From: Clostridia bacterium
Lineage (GTDB): Bacteria; Bacillota; Clostridia; Oscillospirales; Acutalibacteraceae
DNA: 64,000 bases
Reading direction: 5' to 3'
Assembly (NCBI GenBank): GCA_017430535.1
Contig: JAFRMR010000026.1
Coordinates: 1 to 64,000, forward strand
Shown: positions 28,516 to 36,538 of the stretch, in pieces
How positions within the stretch are numbered: the stretch's first letter is position 1
How the letters are laid out: every line of letters starts with the position of its first letter
Made by a program: the position numbers and the translations under genes
The notes under the pieces: model-generated
What the model saw: the letters and a program-made list of their open reading frames with translations, nothing else
Told to the model about the DNA's origin: nothing
Databases searched by the model: none

Positions 28516-29934
28516 TCAATCCGCCACATAGGTAATTGTAAAGCAATGGGATCTAAGTTTGTCATCCAGAATCTTGCTCTTGAAAGAGTTGCCTGAGAAT
28601 GTTACATCACCTACGGCAATTTTGGTTACATAACCTATATCGGCTGAATAGGAACTGTCATGGGCAAGAATCTTCAGCCAGTTGGCAGGGTTGCTGTCAA
28701 GGTTGATGGTTTTGCCGCTGGACTTTGCATAAGCTTCTATAAAAGCCTTCATTTCCGCCGAGGTGAATTCTCTGGTGGATTCGCTGACCTTTTCGGGGCT
28801 GGCCACTCCGCCTTTGAGGTAGGCAATCTCTTCGCCGCCCCATACAGAGGCCGAGGATGTGGTTTTGCCTGCTGCCGTGTCAAAGTAATAGGTTTCGGCG
28901 CACTTGCCGTTATAGGTTACATAAGTCGCCTTGGGGGTCTCAGATTCATTGCTTATATTAAGCACTGCAAGCACGGCTTTTTCAACATTCGTTCCCTTGT
29001 AGCTGAAGCTTGAGGAATAGGCCTGGCCCGAGGAGAAGTTATCAAAGCGCTTTGCGTAGGTATAGGCGGCAACCGCCTGGGCTTTGAGGGCCTCCATAGG
29101 CGCATCATCGCCGATTTCCTGCTTCACCGTTTTACACAGGTACTCAACAAGGCCTACGCTTGTGCCGTTTCTCTTCACCGTTGAGGGCGTGTTGTTATCG
29201 GTGGAAAGCTCGGTGCCGGGGTAATATGTTTTAAGTATCTCTTTATAGGTTTTACCGTTCTTTGCCATCACTATGGCGCCCTGCTGGCTCATGCCCACGC
29301 CGTGGCCCCAGCCGTAAACCTTGAAAATAAATTTACCCGAGGTGGTTGAGCTGCCGCCGGGGCTGCTGCTGTCGTAGGGGTTCTTCACATATTTCATAGG
29401 GTCATCATAGGCTGTGGAGCCGTCCGAGTTTATTTTGATAACAGCAAAATGCAGGTGCGAGGCCGTGGCGTTGCCGGTCTGCCCTATAAGGCCCAGCTTG
29501 CTGTCCGTATTCACCTTGTCGCCTACGGAAACATCAATTTCCTTTGCGTGGGCATAAAGGGTGTAGATATTCAGCTTTTCGTGGTATACCACGCAGTAGT
29601 TGCCGAAGCCGTCGTTATACTGGCCGTCGTTTGCCGCCAGGGTAACCTCACCTTCGCCTGCGGAGTAGAAAGGCTCGCCGTCGGTTTTGCCGTCCGAAAC
29701 GAAAATATCAATTCCGTTATGGGCGCCTCCCCCGGGGTAAGCGGGGTATCCGGCATTAACATAGCTTGATTTTTTAAGGGGCCAGCTCAGTACACCCGAA
29801 ACAACCGGTGTGGGCTCGGGAGTCGGGTCGGATGGGGTTGGGTTAACGGGAGTTGTGCCGCCCCCCATAAATGAGCTGATAAGTGTCATAAACATTGTGA
29901 GCAATGACATCAGTATTGAAATAAGCTGCTCCAT
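28516..29934 (-). CDS. M23 endopeptidase fused to a motif-permuted SpoIID/LytB domain
   Basis: The 472-residue protein begins with a hydrophobic stretch without the usual basic residues (MEQLISILMSLLTMFM...), then a Pro/Thr linker (26-45). An M23 domain follows with His72-Asp76 (HNGID) and HLHF at 160-163. A SpoIID/LytB amidase enhancer or lytic transglycosylase domain occupies 200-472. In usual SpoIID proteins the GHGVGMSQ motif is near the C-terminus; here GWGHGVGMSQQGA (208-220) and YYPGTEL come first, then VEYL...KQEIG with Glu273, and EALKAQAVAAYTYA (281-294), ending with LRSHCFTI. The order is therefore circularly permuted. It probably cuts peptidoglycan at two kinds of bond outside the cell. 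It is the last gene of the murD operon. Confidence 0.82.
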   Translation of the reverse strand: MEQLISILMSLLTMFMTLISSFMGGGTTPVNPTPSDPTPEPTPVVSGVLSWPLKKSSYVNAGYPAYPGGGAHNGIDIFVSDGKTDGEPFYSAGEGEVTLAANDGQYNDGFGNYCVVYHEKLNIYTLYAHAKEIDVSVGDKVNTDSKLGLIGQTGNATASHLHFAVIKINSDGSTAYDDPMKYVKNPYDSSSPGGSSTTSGKFIFKVYGWGHGVGMSQQGAIVMAKNGKTYKEILKTYYPGTELSTDNNTPSTVKRNGTSVGLVEYLCKTVKQEIGDDAPMEALKAQAVAAYTYAKRFDNFSSGQAYSSSFSYKGTNVEKAVLAVLNISNESETPKATYVTYNGKCAETYYFDTAAGKTTSSASVWGGEEIAYLKGGVASPEKVSESTREFTSAEMKAFIEAYAKSSGKTINLDSNPANWLKILAHDSSYSADIGYVTKIAVGDVTFSGNSFKSKILDDKLRSHCFTITYVAD

Positions 29935-29946
29935 ATTAATACCTCC

Positions 29947-30666
29947 TTATTTCAGGAAACAAAGGGAAAGAGCTATTGCATACTGAGCTATGTAATAGCT
30001 TGTGTGGTTTATTATTACATCAACGGGGCGGTTTTTGCCGCTGCCGAAATATGTGCCGTTAAGTATAAGGTCTGAGAAAAGGAAGGATATGCTTGCAAAG
30101 AAGAATATATCAAGTGATACGCAGGTAAAGCCGTTCAGTATTGCCAGGGATGCGGAAAATACTGTGATAGAAGCCACTACCGGTGAATAAGCGGCAACCA
30201 TGGGCTTGAATTTGCCGTACTTCACCTTGAACAGATCCTCGGTAAACCAGATTACAACCGCAAATGATACTGATATAATTGCAGGCACAATCAGGTACAT
30301 AGGGTGGCCCTTGATGTAGAATCTGGAAATAAGGCCGGCATCATAAAGCAGGTGGCCGAAAAGGAATGTGGCAAAGCCTGCGTAGGTATAGGGTATGCCG
30401 GATTCGGCGTGAGCGTATTTAAGGTCAAGCCATATATCGCCCAGCAATCCGAAAAGCAGTGCAAGGATAACAAAGGCACAGTACCTTGAATTCTGAAAGC
30501 TGAAGTTGTTTGAGGCAAGGGCGCTGACGGCCGTACACATAAAGCCCACAGACACCATGGATTTTGAAACCGTGGTTTCCGGGCTGCATCCGTATTTAAC
30601 CCTGCGTGCAAGGAAAACTACAAGCAGTATGGCTCCGATAACGCAAAAAATAACGGGCATCAGCAT
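29947..30666 (-). CDS. YhhN/TMEM86-family membrane protein (lysoplasmalogenase-like)
   Basis: The 239-residue protein has about eight membrane helices. The motifs LLGDIWLDL, GFATFLFGHLLYDAG and FFASISFLFSDLILN match the YhhN family, whose animal members hydrolyse the vinyl-ether bond of lysoplasmalogens. Many Clostridia have plasmalogens, so lipid turnover is plausible but unproven. ATG 30666 follows AAGGTGA. It lies 18 bases after murD and 12 bases before the M23/SpoIID gene, in the same operon. Confidence 0.75.
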   Translation of the reverse strand: MLMPVIFCVIGAILLVVFLARRVKYGCSPETTVSKSMVSVGFMCTAVSALASNNFSFQNSRYCAFVILALLFGLLGDIWLDLKYAHAESGIPYTYAGFATFLFGHLLYDAGLISRFYIKGHPMYLIVPAIISVSFAVVIWFTEDLFKVKYGKFKPMVAAYSPVVASITVFSASLAILNGFTCVSLDIFFFASISFLFSDLILNGTYFGSGKNRPVDVIINHTSYYIAQYAIALSLCFLK

Positions 30667-30684
30667 AAAATCACCTTCCGTTTA

Positions 30685-32028
30685 TTACAGAGAGTTTACT
30701 ATCTGCTTAAAATGTCTGCCTCTTTCTTCAAAGCCGCTGTACTGGTCAAATGAGCTTGTTGTGGGTGAAAGGAGAACTGTATCCCCGGCTTCGGCTTCAT
30801 CCGAGGCGGCGGCAACAGCCTGCTCCAGGTTTTCAACTACAATGCCTGCATCCCCCACAAGCTCTTTTACAAGGCGGGGCCCGCATACGCCGAAGCCTAT
30901 CACCTTTTTCACAGGGGAAAGGTGTTTTTTCATCTCATCCATTGAAAGGCCCTTTTCAAAGCCGCCCACAAGCAGTATAACGCCTTTATCAAAGGATTTA
31001 AGGGCGGTTATGGTAGCATCGGTATTGGTGCCTTTTGAGTCGTTATAATATTTTACGCCGTCCTTTTCCCGCACAAACTCAATCCTGTGCTCAACCCCTT
31101 TGAATGAGGAAATAACATCGCATATTGTTTCGTTTGAAATACCCAGGGCTTTTGCAAAGGATATTGCAATAATTATATTCTGCAGGTTGTGTTTGCCTAC
31201 AATCTTAACAGCATCAAGGGGCAGTACCTTTTCGCCGCAGATATACATATATCCGTCTTTTATGTAGCTGTCTGTATCTGTTCTCTCAAGGCTGAAGGAC
31301 TGAACACGGCAGTGCACCGGCACTTTATCCGTGTATTCGCCCAGCACCGGGTCATCCGCATTAAAGATAAATAAGTCATTATCCTTCATATTCTCATAAA
31401 CCCGGGTTTTGGATTTATAGTAAGCGTCAAGGCTGCCCATAAAGTCAACATGGTCCGGGGTAAGGTTGATTATCGTGGCTGCCTCGGGGCGGAATTTATC
31501 TATATTGACAAGCTGAAAGTTGCTGATTTCAAGGGCGATGTAATGCCCCTCTTCGTTCATCAGGTTGTTTTCATATACTATTTCGCAAAGGGGTATGCCT
31601 ATGTTGCCGCAAAGGTGGGCTTTGCCGGGGAAGGCCTTTTCGAGCAGCTCATAGGTAAGGGTGGTCGTGGTGGTTTTGCCGTTTGTGCCGGTTATTGCCA
31701 CATAGTGCTGAGGCTTTGCAACCTGAAACGCCAGCTCAATTTCCGTAATAACGGGTATATTTCTTTCCGCCAGGCGCTGCATCTCCGGGCTGCGGTAGGG
31801 TACCCCCGGGTTCTTTACGCAAAGGTCATAGCTGCCCTCAAACACTTCGGGGCTCTGCTCTTTTATTTCCACACCCATTTTCTCAAGCTCCGGGGCTTCC
31901 TTTATTTCGGATATGCTCTTGCTTTCGGTCAGGGTGACTTCCGCTCCCAACTGTTTAAGTATCTTTATCGCCGCCATACCGCTGCGGGCAAGGCCCACAA
32001 CCAGTACTTTTTTATCTTTAAGGTCCAT
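30685..32028 (-). CDS. murD: UDP-N-acetylmuramoylalanine--D-glutamate ligase
   Basis: The 447-residue protein has the normal length and layout: an N-terminal Rossmann-like domain (VLVVGLARSGMAA), ATP-binding GTNGKTTTT (114-122), NLTPDHVDFM, and YNDSKGTNTDAT in the C-terminal half. It adds D-Glu to UDP-MurNAc-L-Ala in the cytoplasm. GGAGG precedes the ATG. It is the first gene of its operon. A second, more divergent MurD-like gene lies at 39662-40972; this copy keeps the canonical motifs and is the better candidate for the housekeeping enzyme. Confidence 0.93.
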   Translation of the reverse strand: MDLKDKKVLVVGLARSGMAAIKILKQLGAEVTLTESKSISEIKEAPELEKMGVEIKEQSPEVFEGSYDLCVKNPGVPYRSPEMQRLAERNIPVITEIELAFQVAKPQHYVAITGTNGKTTTTTLTYELLEKAFPGKAHLCGNIGIPLCEIVYENNLMNEEGHYIALEISNFQLVNIDKFRPEAATIINLTPDHVDFMGSLDAYYKSKTRVYENMKDNDLFIFNADDPVLGEYTDKVPVHCRVQSFSLERTDTDSYIKDGYMYICGEKVLPLDAVKIVGKHNLQNIIIAISFAKALGISNETICDVISSFKGVEHRIEFVREKDGVKYYNDSKGTNTDATITALKSFDKGVILLVGGFEKGLSMDEMKKHLSPVKKVIGFGVCGPRLVKELVGDAGIVVENLEQAVAAASDEAEAGDTVLLSPTTSSFDQYSGFEERGRHFKQIVNSL

Positions 32029-32068
32029 AAGATATTTCCTCCGGTATCTGCTGTGTATGCATACATAT

Positions 32069-32097
32069 TTATTATATTACTATTAAGGATAAAAGTC
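32069..32097 (-). promoter_or_regulatory. Promoter of the murD operon
   Basis: On the minus strand TTGACT (32092-32097) and TATAAT (32069-32074) are spaced 17 bases, about 40 bases before the murD start. Confidence 0.75.
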
Positions 32098-32203
32098 AAA
32101 TTTAGGGGGCTTTACGGAGTTTATCTACCATATTTTGTGTAATTTTGTTCTATTTTAGACTAAAAAAGCCCACGGTGTATAGTTTTTTTCGGCTTCTTGT
32201 ACA

Positions 32204-32232
32204 TTGTTTTTTGGGGCGCTTAATGGTAAAAT
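32204..32232 (+). promoter_or_regulatory. Promoter of the 75-residue protein gene
   Basis: TTGTTT (32204-32209) and TAAAAT (32227-32232) are spaced 17 bases, about 33 bases before ATG 32266. Confidence 0.6.
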
Positions 32233-32265
32233 ATGGCAAATCCAAACATAAGAAAGGAAAAGACT

Positions 32266-32493
32266 ATGAAAAAGATTATCTCCAAAAGAGAATATGACAC
32301 TGCTAAATCTGAGCTTATAGAGAAGCGCACTTTCGGTGCTTTCGGCGATCCCGCTGGTTATGAAGAGACCCTCTACAAAACCGAAAAGGGTTATTTCTTC
32401 CTCTATGTTAACGGCGGCGAAGAGTCTCCCTATAAGAAGGAAGATATCAAGTGCGTATCCGCTAAAAAAGCAGAAGAGTGGCTTGCAAAATAA
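32266..32493 (+). CDS. Small cytoplasmic protein of unknown function (75 residues)
   Basis: ATG 32266 follows AAAGGA at seven bases; an upstream in-frame ATG at 32233 sits on the promoter -10 region and is rejected. The protein (MKKIISKREYDT... to EEWLAK) is charged and soluble, with a central GDPAGYEETLYKTEKGYFFLYVNGG segment that looks like a beta hairpin and a C-terminal helix. It resembles small hypothetical proteins of Clostridia. It has its own promoter and terminator, so it is a separate unit. Confidence 0.75.
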   Translation: MKKIISKREYDTAKSELIEKRTFGAFGDPAGYEETLYKTEKGYFFLYVNGGEESPYKKEDIKCVSAKKAEEWLAK

Positions 32494-32512
32494 TCAGGCA
32501 GATTAAAGCCAT

Positions 32513-32544
32513 AACCGCTGTGGATTTCCACAGCGGTTGTTTTT
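32513..32544 (+). terminator. Terminator of the 75-residue protein gene
   Basis: AACCGCTGTGG pairs perfectly with its complement across ATTT and is followed by GTTTTTT. Confidence 0.88.
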
Positions 32545-32579
32545 TGCTGATTTGTCTTATTCAAATGCGTTTCCGGCAA

Positions 32580-32607
32580 TTGACTTATTTTCCCATAATG
32601 GTATAAT
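32580..32607 (+). promoter_or_regulatory. Promoter before the truncated ABC ATPase gene
   Basis: TTGACT (32580-32585) and TATAAT (32602-32607) are spaced 16 bases, 35 bases before ATG 32643. The intact promoter suggests the remnant is still transcribed. Confidence 0.65.
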
Positions 32608-32642
32608 TTTCACTATAAATGCCGTGAAAGGATTGAAAGAGA

Positions 32643-33116
32643 ATGCGGTATATAAAACCTCAGAAAGAAAAAGCGCCTGTTGTAAAGAATATCACCTGGG
32701 CGCTGAAACACAGCGGATTCTCAAAGCCGCTTAAAAACGGTGTTGATACGGAAATTCTGCGTGAATTTGATGATAACGGCACAATGCTCTCCGGCGGGGA
32801 AAGCCAGAAAATGGCGGTGGCAAGGGCGTTCTATAAAGACTGCCCTTACGCCATCCTTGATGAGCCCTCGGCAAATCTTGACCCCATAGCCGAATATGAG
32901 CTTAACAAAACAATGCTTGAAGCCGCGGAGCATAAAACGGTTATCTTTATTTCACACCGTCTTTCCACCACGGTCGGCGCCGATAAAATCTATGTAATGG
33001 CGGACGGCGAGATTATAGAGAGCGGCTCTCACGCCGAGCTTATGGAAAAGAACGGCATCTACGCCTATATGTTCAACCTGCAGGCGGAAAAATACCTTGC
33101 TGCCGATGATAAATAA
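32643..33116 (+). pseudogene. Truncated ABC-transporter ATPase (C-terminal half of the nucleotide-binding domain)
   Basis: The 157-residue product holds the ABC signature LSGGESQK, Walker B AILDEPSANLD and the switch histidine ISHRLST, followed by the ADGEIIESGSHAEL end of exporter ATPases. The Walker A loop and the whole membrane domain are missing; the first ~15 residues (MRYIKPQKEKAPVV) are foreign to the family. It looks like the tail of an exporter gene left by a deletion. RBS AAAGG and a consensus promoter lie upstream, so a protein may be made, but it could not bind ATP by itself in the normal way. Confidence 0.75.
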
Positions 33117-33121
33117 AACAT

Positions 33122-33150
33122 TTGACTTTTAATAAAAGCAGTTATATAAT
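33122..33150 (+). promoter_or_regulatory. Promoter of thrS
   Basis: TTGACT (33122-33127) and TATAAT (33145-33150) are spaced 17 bases. Transcription would start near 33157 and include the T-box leader. Confidence 0.8.
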
Positions 33151-33156
33151 ATGTGC

Positions 33157-33368
33157 ATTAAAGGCATTGACGGAGAACAATCCCGGCCCACCGATCTTTA
33201 GAGAGACGCGCCACCGGCTGTAAGCGCGTTGTTCGGCCCCGGAGGAGACCGCTCCCGAGCCGCCTGCGAAACAAGCAGAGCCGTTACCCGCGTTAAGGGG
33301 CAAGAGTTAAAAATCAAGGTGGAACCGTGCTTATTCAGCACCCTTGGAGCAATCCCGGGGTGCTTTTA
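33157..33368 (+). promoter_or_regulatory. T-box leader controlling thrS
   Basis: The leader has the T-box core AAGGTGGAACC (33316-33326), whose TGGAACC bulge pairs with the tRNA acceptor end, and an intrinsic terminator GCACCC...GGGTGC (33338-33363) followed by TTTTAT. A stem I-like region (33170-33250) includes AGAGAG and the hairpin ACGCG/CGCGT. An ACC triplet at 33248-33250 is one candidate threonine specifier, unproven. Uncharged tRNA-Thr would stabilise the antiterminator and turn thrS on. Confidence 0.88.
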
Positions 33369-33402
33369 TATTTGCAAATAACCCTTGAGAAGGAGTATGA
33401 AT

Positions 33403-35190
33403 ATGAAAATCATTTACAGAGACGGAACAGTTGCCGAATGCCCCGAAGAGGAAGTTCAGCATGTGCTGCGCCACTCCACAGCCCACTGTATGGCTCAGGC
33501 AATCCAGCGCCTGTGGCCGGATGCGGATTTTGCCTACGGCCCCGCTACCGAAAAGGGCTTTTACTATGATGTGGATTTGGGCGACAGAAAGCTTACGGAT
33601 GAGGACCTTGCCGCAATCGAAAACGAGATGAAAAAGATTGTTAAGGAAAACATCCCCGTTAAGCCTTTTATCCTGCCCAGGGATGAAGCGGTTAAGCTTA
33701 TGCACGAAAGAGGCGCAAAGTATAAGGAAGAGCATATAGGCGATCTTGATGAGGATGCTGTTATCAGCTTCTATCAGCAGGGCGATTATATTGATATGTG
33801 CATTGGCCCCCATGTGTGCTACACCAAAGCCCTCAAGGCTTTCAAAATCACACAGCAGTCCGGCGCTTACTGGAAAAACGATGCAAATAACAAAATGCTC
33901 ACCAGAATTAACGGCGTAGCTTTCCAGACCAAAGAAGAGCTTGAAGAGTATGAGAAAGCTCTTGAAGAGGCCAAGCAGAGAGATCACCGCAAGATAGGTA
34001 AGGAAATGGGCCTGTTTATGACGGATGAGCTTGTAGGCCGCGGCCTTCCCATGTTCCTTGCAAAGGGCTATACCGTATGGCAGGAGCTTGAGAATTATAT
34101 TAAAGAAAAAGAGCGTAAGCTTGATTATCAGCATGTTATGACCCCCTGCGTAGGTACGGTTCAGCTTTACAAAACCTCCGGTCACTGGGATCATTACAAA
34201 GAGAATATGTTCCCGCCTATGGAGGTTGAGGGCGAAAGCTTCGTTCTGCGCCCCATGAACTGCCCCCATCATATGATGATTTACGCAAACAAACCCCATT
34301 CATATAAGGAGCTTCCCATCCGTATAGGCGAAATCGCCCACGATTTCCGCTTTGAATCCTCCGGCACCCTCAAGGGCATTGAAAGAGGCCGCCACTTCTG
34401 CCAGAATGACGCCCACCTCTTTGTAACACCGGAGCAAATTAAAGATGAGGTTGCCAAAGTTGTTGCCCTTATCCGTGATGTTTACAATGATTTCGGCATC
34501 ACCAATTACCGCTGCGTTCTTTCCCTTCGCGATCCCGATGATAAAGTTAAATATCATCAGGATGATGAGATGTGGGATAAGGCCGAAAGCGCCCTGCGCG
34601 AGGTTATGAAGGACCTGGGCCTTGATTTTACGGAAGAAATCGGCGAGGCCGCCTTCTACGGCCCCAAGCTGGATGTTAATGTTACCCCGGCCGTAGGCGC
34701 GGAATATACCCTTTCCACCTGCCAGCTGGATTTCTGCCTGCCCATGAAGTTTGACCTTAAGTATATCGATAAGGATCAGAGCGAAAAGACCCCCGTTGTG
34801 CTTCACAGGGCAATCCTCGGCTCCCTTGACAGATTCATGGCATATATTATTGAGGAAACCAAGGGCAAATTCCCCCTGTGGCTTGCTCCTCTTCAGGTCA
34901 AGGTGCTTCCCGTTTCCGAAAAAACAATGGATTACGCTACAGAAGTTTACGAGGCTGTCGCCAAGGCGGATATCCGTGTTCAGCTTGATGACAGGAACGA
35001 AAAAATCGGCTATAAAATCCGCGAAGCACAGCAGATTGACCGCGCCCCCTATATGCTCATTATCGGCGCCAAAGAGGCGGAGAGCGGCATAGTCAGCGTA
35101 AGAAGCCGCGACACCGGCGAAACCTCAGAAATGACCCTCGATGAGTTCATAGCCAAAGCAAAAGGAGAGATAAAGAATAAAGTAAGATAA
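33403..35190 (+). CDS. thrS: Threonyl-tRNA synthetase lacking the N-terminal TGS domain
   Basis: ATG 33403 is chosen because AAGGAG is seven bases upstream; earlier in-frame ATGs at 33385 and 33397 are too close to or before it. The 595-residue protein starts almost directly with the editing domain (HSTAH at 24-28, later DMCIGPHVCYT) and continues with the class II catalytic core (motif 2 FRFESSGTLKGIERGRHF, motif 3 VVLHRAILGSLDRFMAYIIEE) and the anticodon-binding domain. Usual ThrS is about 640 residues with a TGS domain first; that domain is absent. It charges tRNA-Thr and is regulated by the T-box upstream. Confidence 0.93.
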   Translation: MKIIYRDGTVAECPEEEVQHVLRHSTAHCMAQAIQRLWPDADFAYGPATEKGFYYDVDLGDRKLTDEDLAAIENEMKKIVKENIPVKPFILPRDEAVKLMHERGAKYKEEHIGDLDEDAVISFYQQGDYIDMCIGPHVCYTKALKAFKITQQSGAYWKNDANNKMLTRINGVAFQTKEELEEYEKALEEAKQRDHRKIGKEMGLFMTDELVGRGLPMFLAKGYTVWQELENYIKEKERKLDYQHVMTPCVGTVQLYKTSGHWDHYKENMFPPMEVEGESFVLRPMNCPHHMMIYANKPHSYKELPIRIGEIAHDFRFESSGTLKGIERGRHFCQNDAHLFVTPEQIKDEVAKVVALIRDVYNDFGITNYRCVLSLRDPDDKVKYHQDDEMWDKAESALREVMKDLGLDFTEEIGEAAFYGPKLDVNVTPAVGAEYTLSTCQLDFCLPMKFDLKYIDKDQSEKTPVVLHRAILGSLDRFMAYIIEETKGKFPLWLAPLQVKVLPVSEKTMDYATEVYEAVAKADIRVQLDDRNEKIGYKIREAQQIDRAPYMLIIGAKEAESGIVSVRSRDTGETSEMTLDEFIAKAKGEIKNKVR

Positions 35191-35201
35191 ATAAAAAACA
35201 T

Positions 35202-35236
35202 CCCGCCTGCACAGTCCTGTGCAGGCGGGGTTTTTA
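35202..35236 (+). terminator. Terminator of thrS
   Basis: CCCGCCTGCACAG and its complement form a perfect 13-bp stem around TC, followed by GTTTTTAT. Confidence 0.88.
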
Positions 35237-35259
35237 TACATTCCGCTCTTTTTGCTCTT

Positions 35260-36525
35260 TTACGCCTGCGCCATATTCTTGGCATTTGCAAGCATAAGCT
35301 TAACTCTGTTTTCCTGGTTAATTCTTGTTGCGCCGGGGTCATAGTCTATTGCCACAATGTTGGATTGCGGATAGTTATCCTTAAGGCATCTTATCATACC
35401 CTTGCCCACAATGTGGTTGGGCAGGCAGCCGAAGGGCTGAGTGCATACTATGTTGGGCACTCCGCTGTGTATCAGCTCAAGCATCTCGCCGGTAAGCAGC
35501 CATCCTTCGCCCATTTTGTTGCCGTCCCCAAGGTATCCGTCAACCAGCTTGTGCATTTCCTCAAAGGTGCCGGGGGCTCTGAAACGGCTGTTGTTCAGGG
35601 CGTTTATCATATCCTGCTTGCAGCCCTCTATATAGCTTTTAAGAATGCCGCAAACCTTTTTCTTAAGCCATTTTCCACCGTAGATATCCACATCCACCAT
35701 ACGGTTGTAAACCTTGAAAATCATAAAGTCCGTAAGGCCGGGCACCACGGGCTCCGCGCCTTCGCTTAAAAGGAACTGCTCAAGGTTATTGTTGCCTAAG
35801 GGAGAAAATTTAACATATATTTCGCCCACAACGCCAACCCGCACCTTCTGCTCGCCTTCAACGGGTATGGATTCAAAATCTTTTATAATCCTTGCAAATA
35901 TTTCGCGCATTGCGCCTCTGTTCATGCCCTTGCCTCTGGTGAAATACCTTACAAGCCGCTGCTCCCACACTTCCGTACGCCTGTCGGCGGAGCCGGGTTT
36001 GACCTCATAAGGTCTTACCTGGTTGGCAACATCCACAATAAGGTCGCCGTAAACCATTGCGTATATAAGCTTGCGCACAAGGGGTAAAGTCAGCTTGAAG
36101 CCCGGGTTTTTTTCAAAACCTGAAAGGTTTACCGAGATTACGGGCACAAACCCAAGCCCCGCTTTTTCAAGGGCCTTGCGCAGCAGGTGAATATAGTTTG
36201 ATGCTCTGCATCCGCCGCCGGTCTGGGTTATGAAAAGCGCCACTTTGTGCTCATCATAGCCGCCGTGCTTTATTGCGTCAATCAGCTGGCCTATAACCAG
36301 CAGGGCGGGGTAGCAGGTATCGTTGTGAACATATTTCAGCCCCTCATCCACTATGCCCCTGTGGTTGGTGGTGAGCATATCCACATGGTAACCCTCAAGC
36401 TCAAGGAGCTGGCGAAACATACCGAAATGCACCGGGAGCATCTGAGGCATAAGTATTGTATATTCTTCCTTCATTTCCTTTGTGAAAATGAGGCGGCCGG
36501 TTTTATCATAAATCAATTCAGCCAT
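35260..36525 (-). CDS. HgdB-like/DUF2229-type partner of the acyl-CoA dehydratase activase
   Basis: The 421-residue protein resembles the C-terminal quarter of the very large fused activase-dehydratase proteins found in many anaerobes. Cysteines in NDTCYPALL, GGGCRASNY and QPFGCLPNH are suited to an iron-sulfur cluster. It lies 13 bases after the 979-residue activase gene and is surely co-transcribed. Together the pair would use ATP to push an electron onto a [4Fe-4S] enzyme, as for 2-hydroxyacyl-CoA dehydration. The true substrate is unknown. Confidence 0.75.
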   Translation of the reverse strand: MAELIYDKTGRLIFTKEMKEEYTILMPQMLPVHFGMFRQLLELEGYHVDMLTTNHRGIVDEGLKYVHNDTCYPALLVIGQLIDAIKHGGYDEHKVALFITQTGGGCRASNYIHLLRKALEKAGLGFVPVISVNLSGFEKNPGFKLTLPLVRKLIYAMVYGDLIVDVANQVRPYEVKPGSADRRTEVWEQRLVRYFTRGKGMNRGAMREIFARIIKDFESIPVEGEQKVRVGVVGEIYVKFSPLGNNNLEQFLLSEGAEPVVPGLTDFMIFKVYNRMVDVDIYGGKWLKKKVCGILKSYIEGCKQDMINALNNSRFRAPGTFEEMHKLVDGYLGDGNKMGEGWLLTGEMLELIHSGVPNIVCTQPFGCLPNHIVGKGMIRCLKDNYPQSNIVAIDYDPGATRINQENRVKLMLANAKNMAQA

Positions 36526-36538
36526 TGATTTTTCTCCT

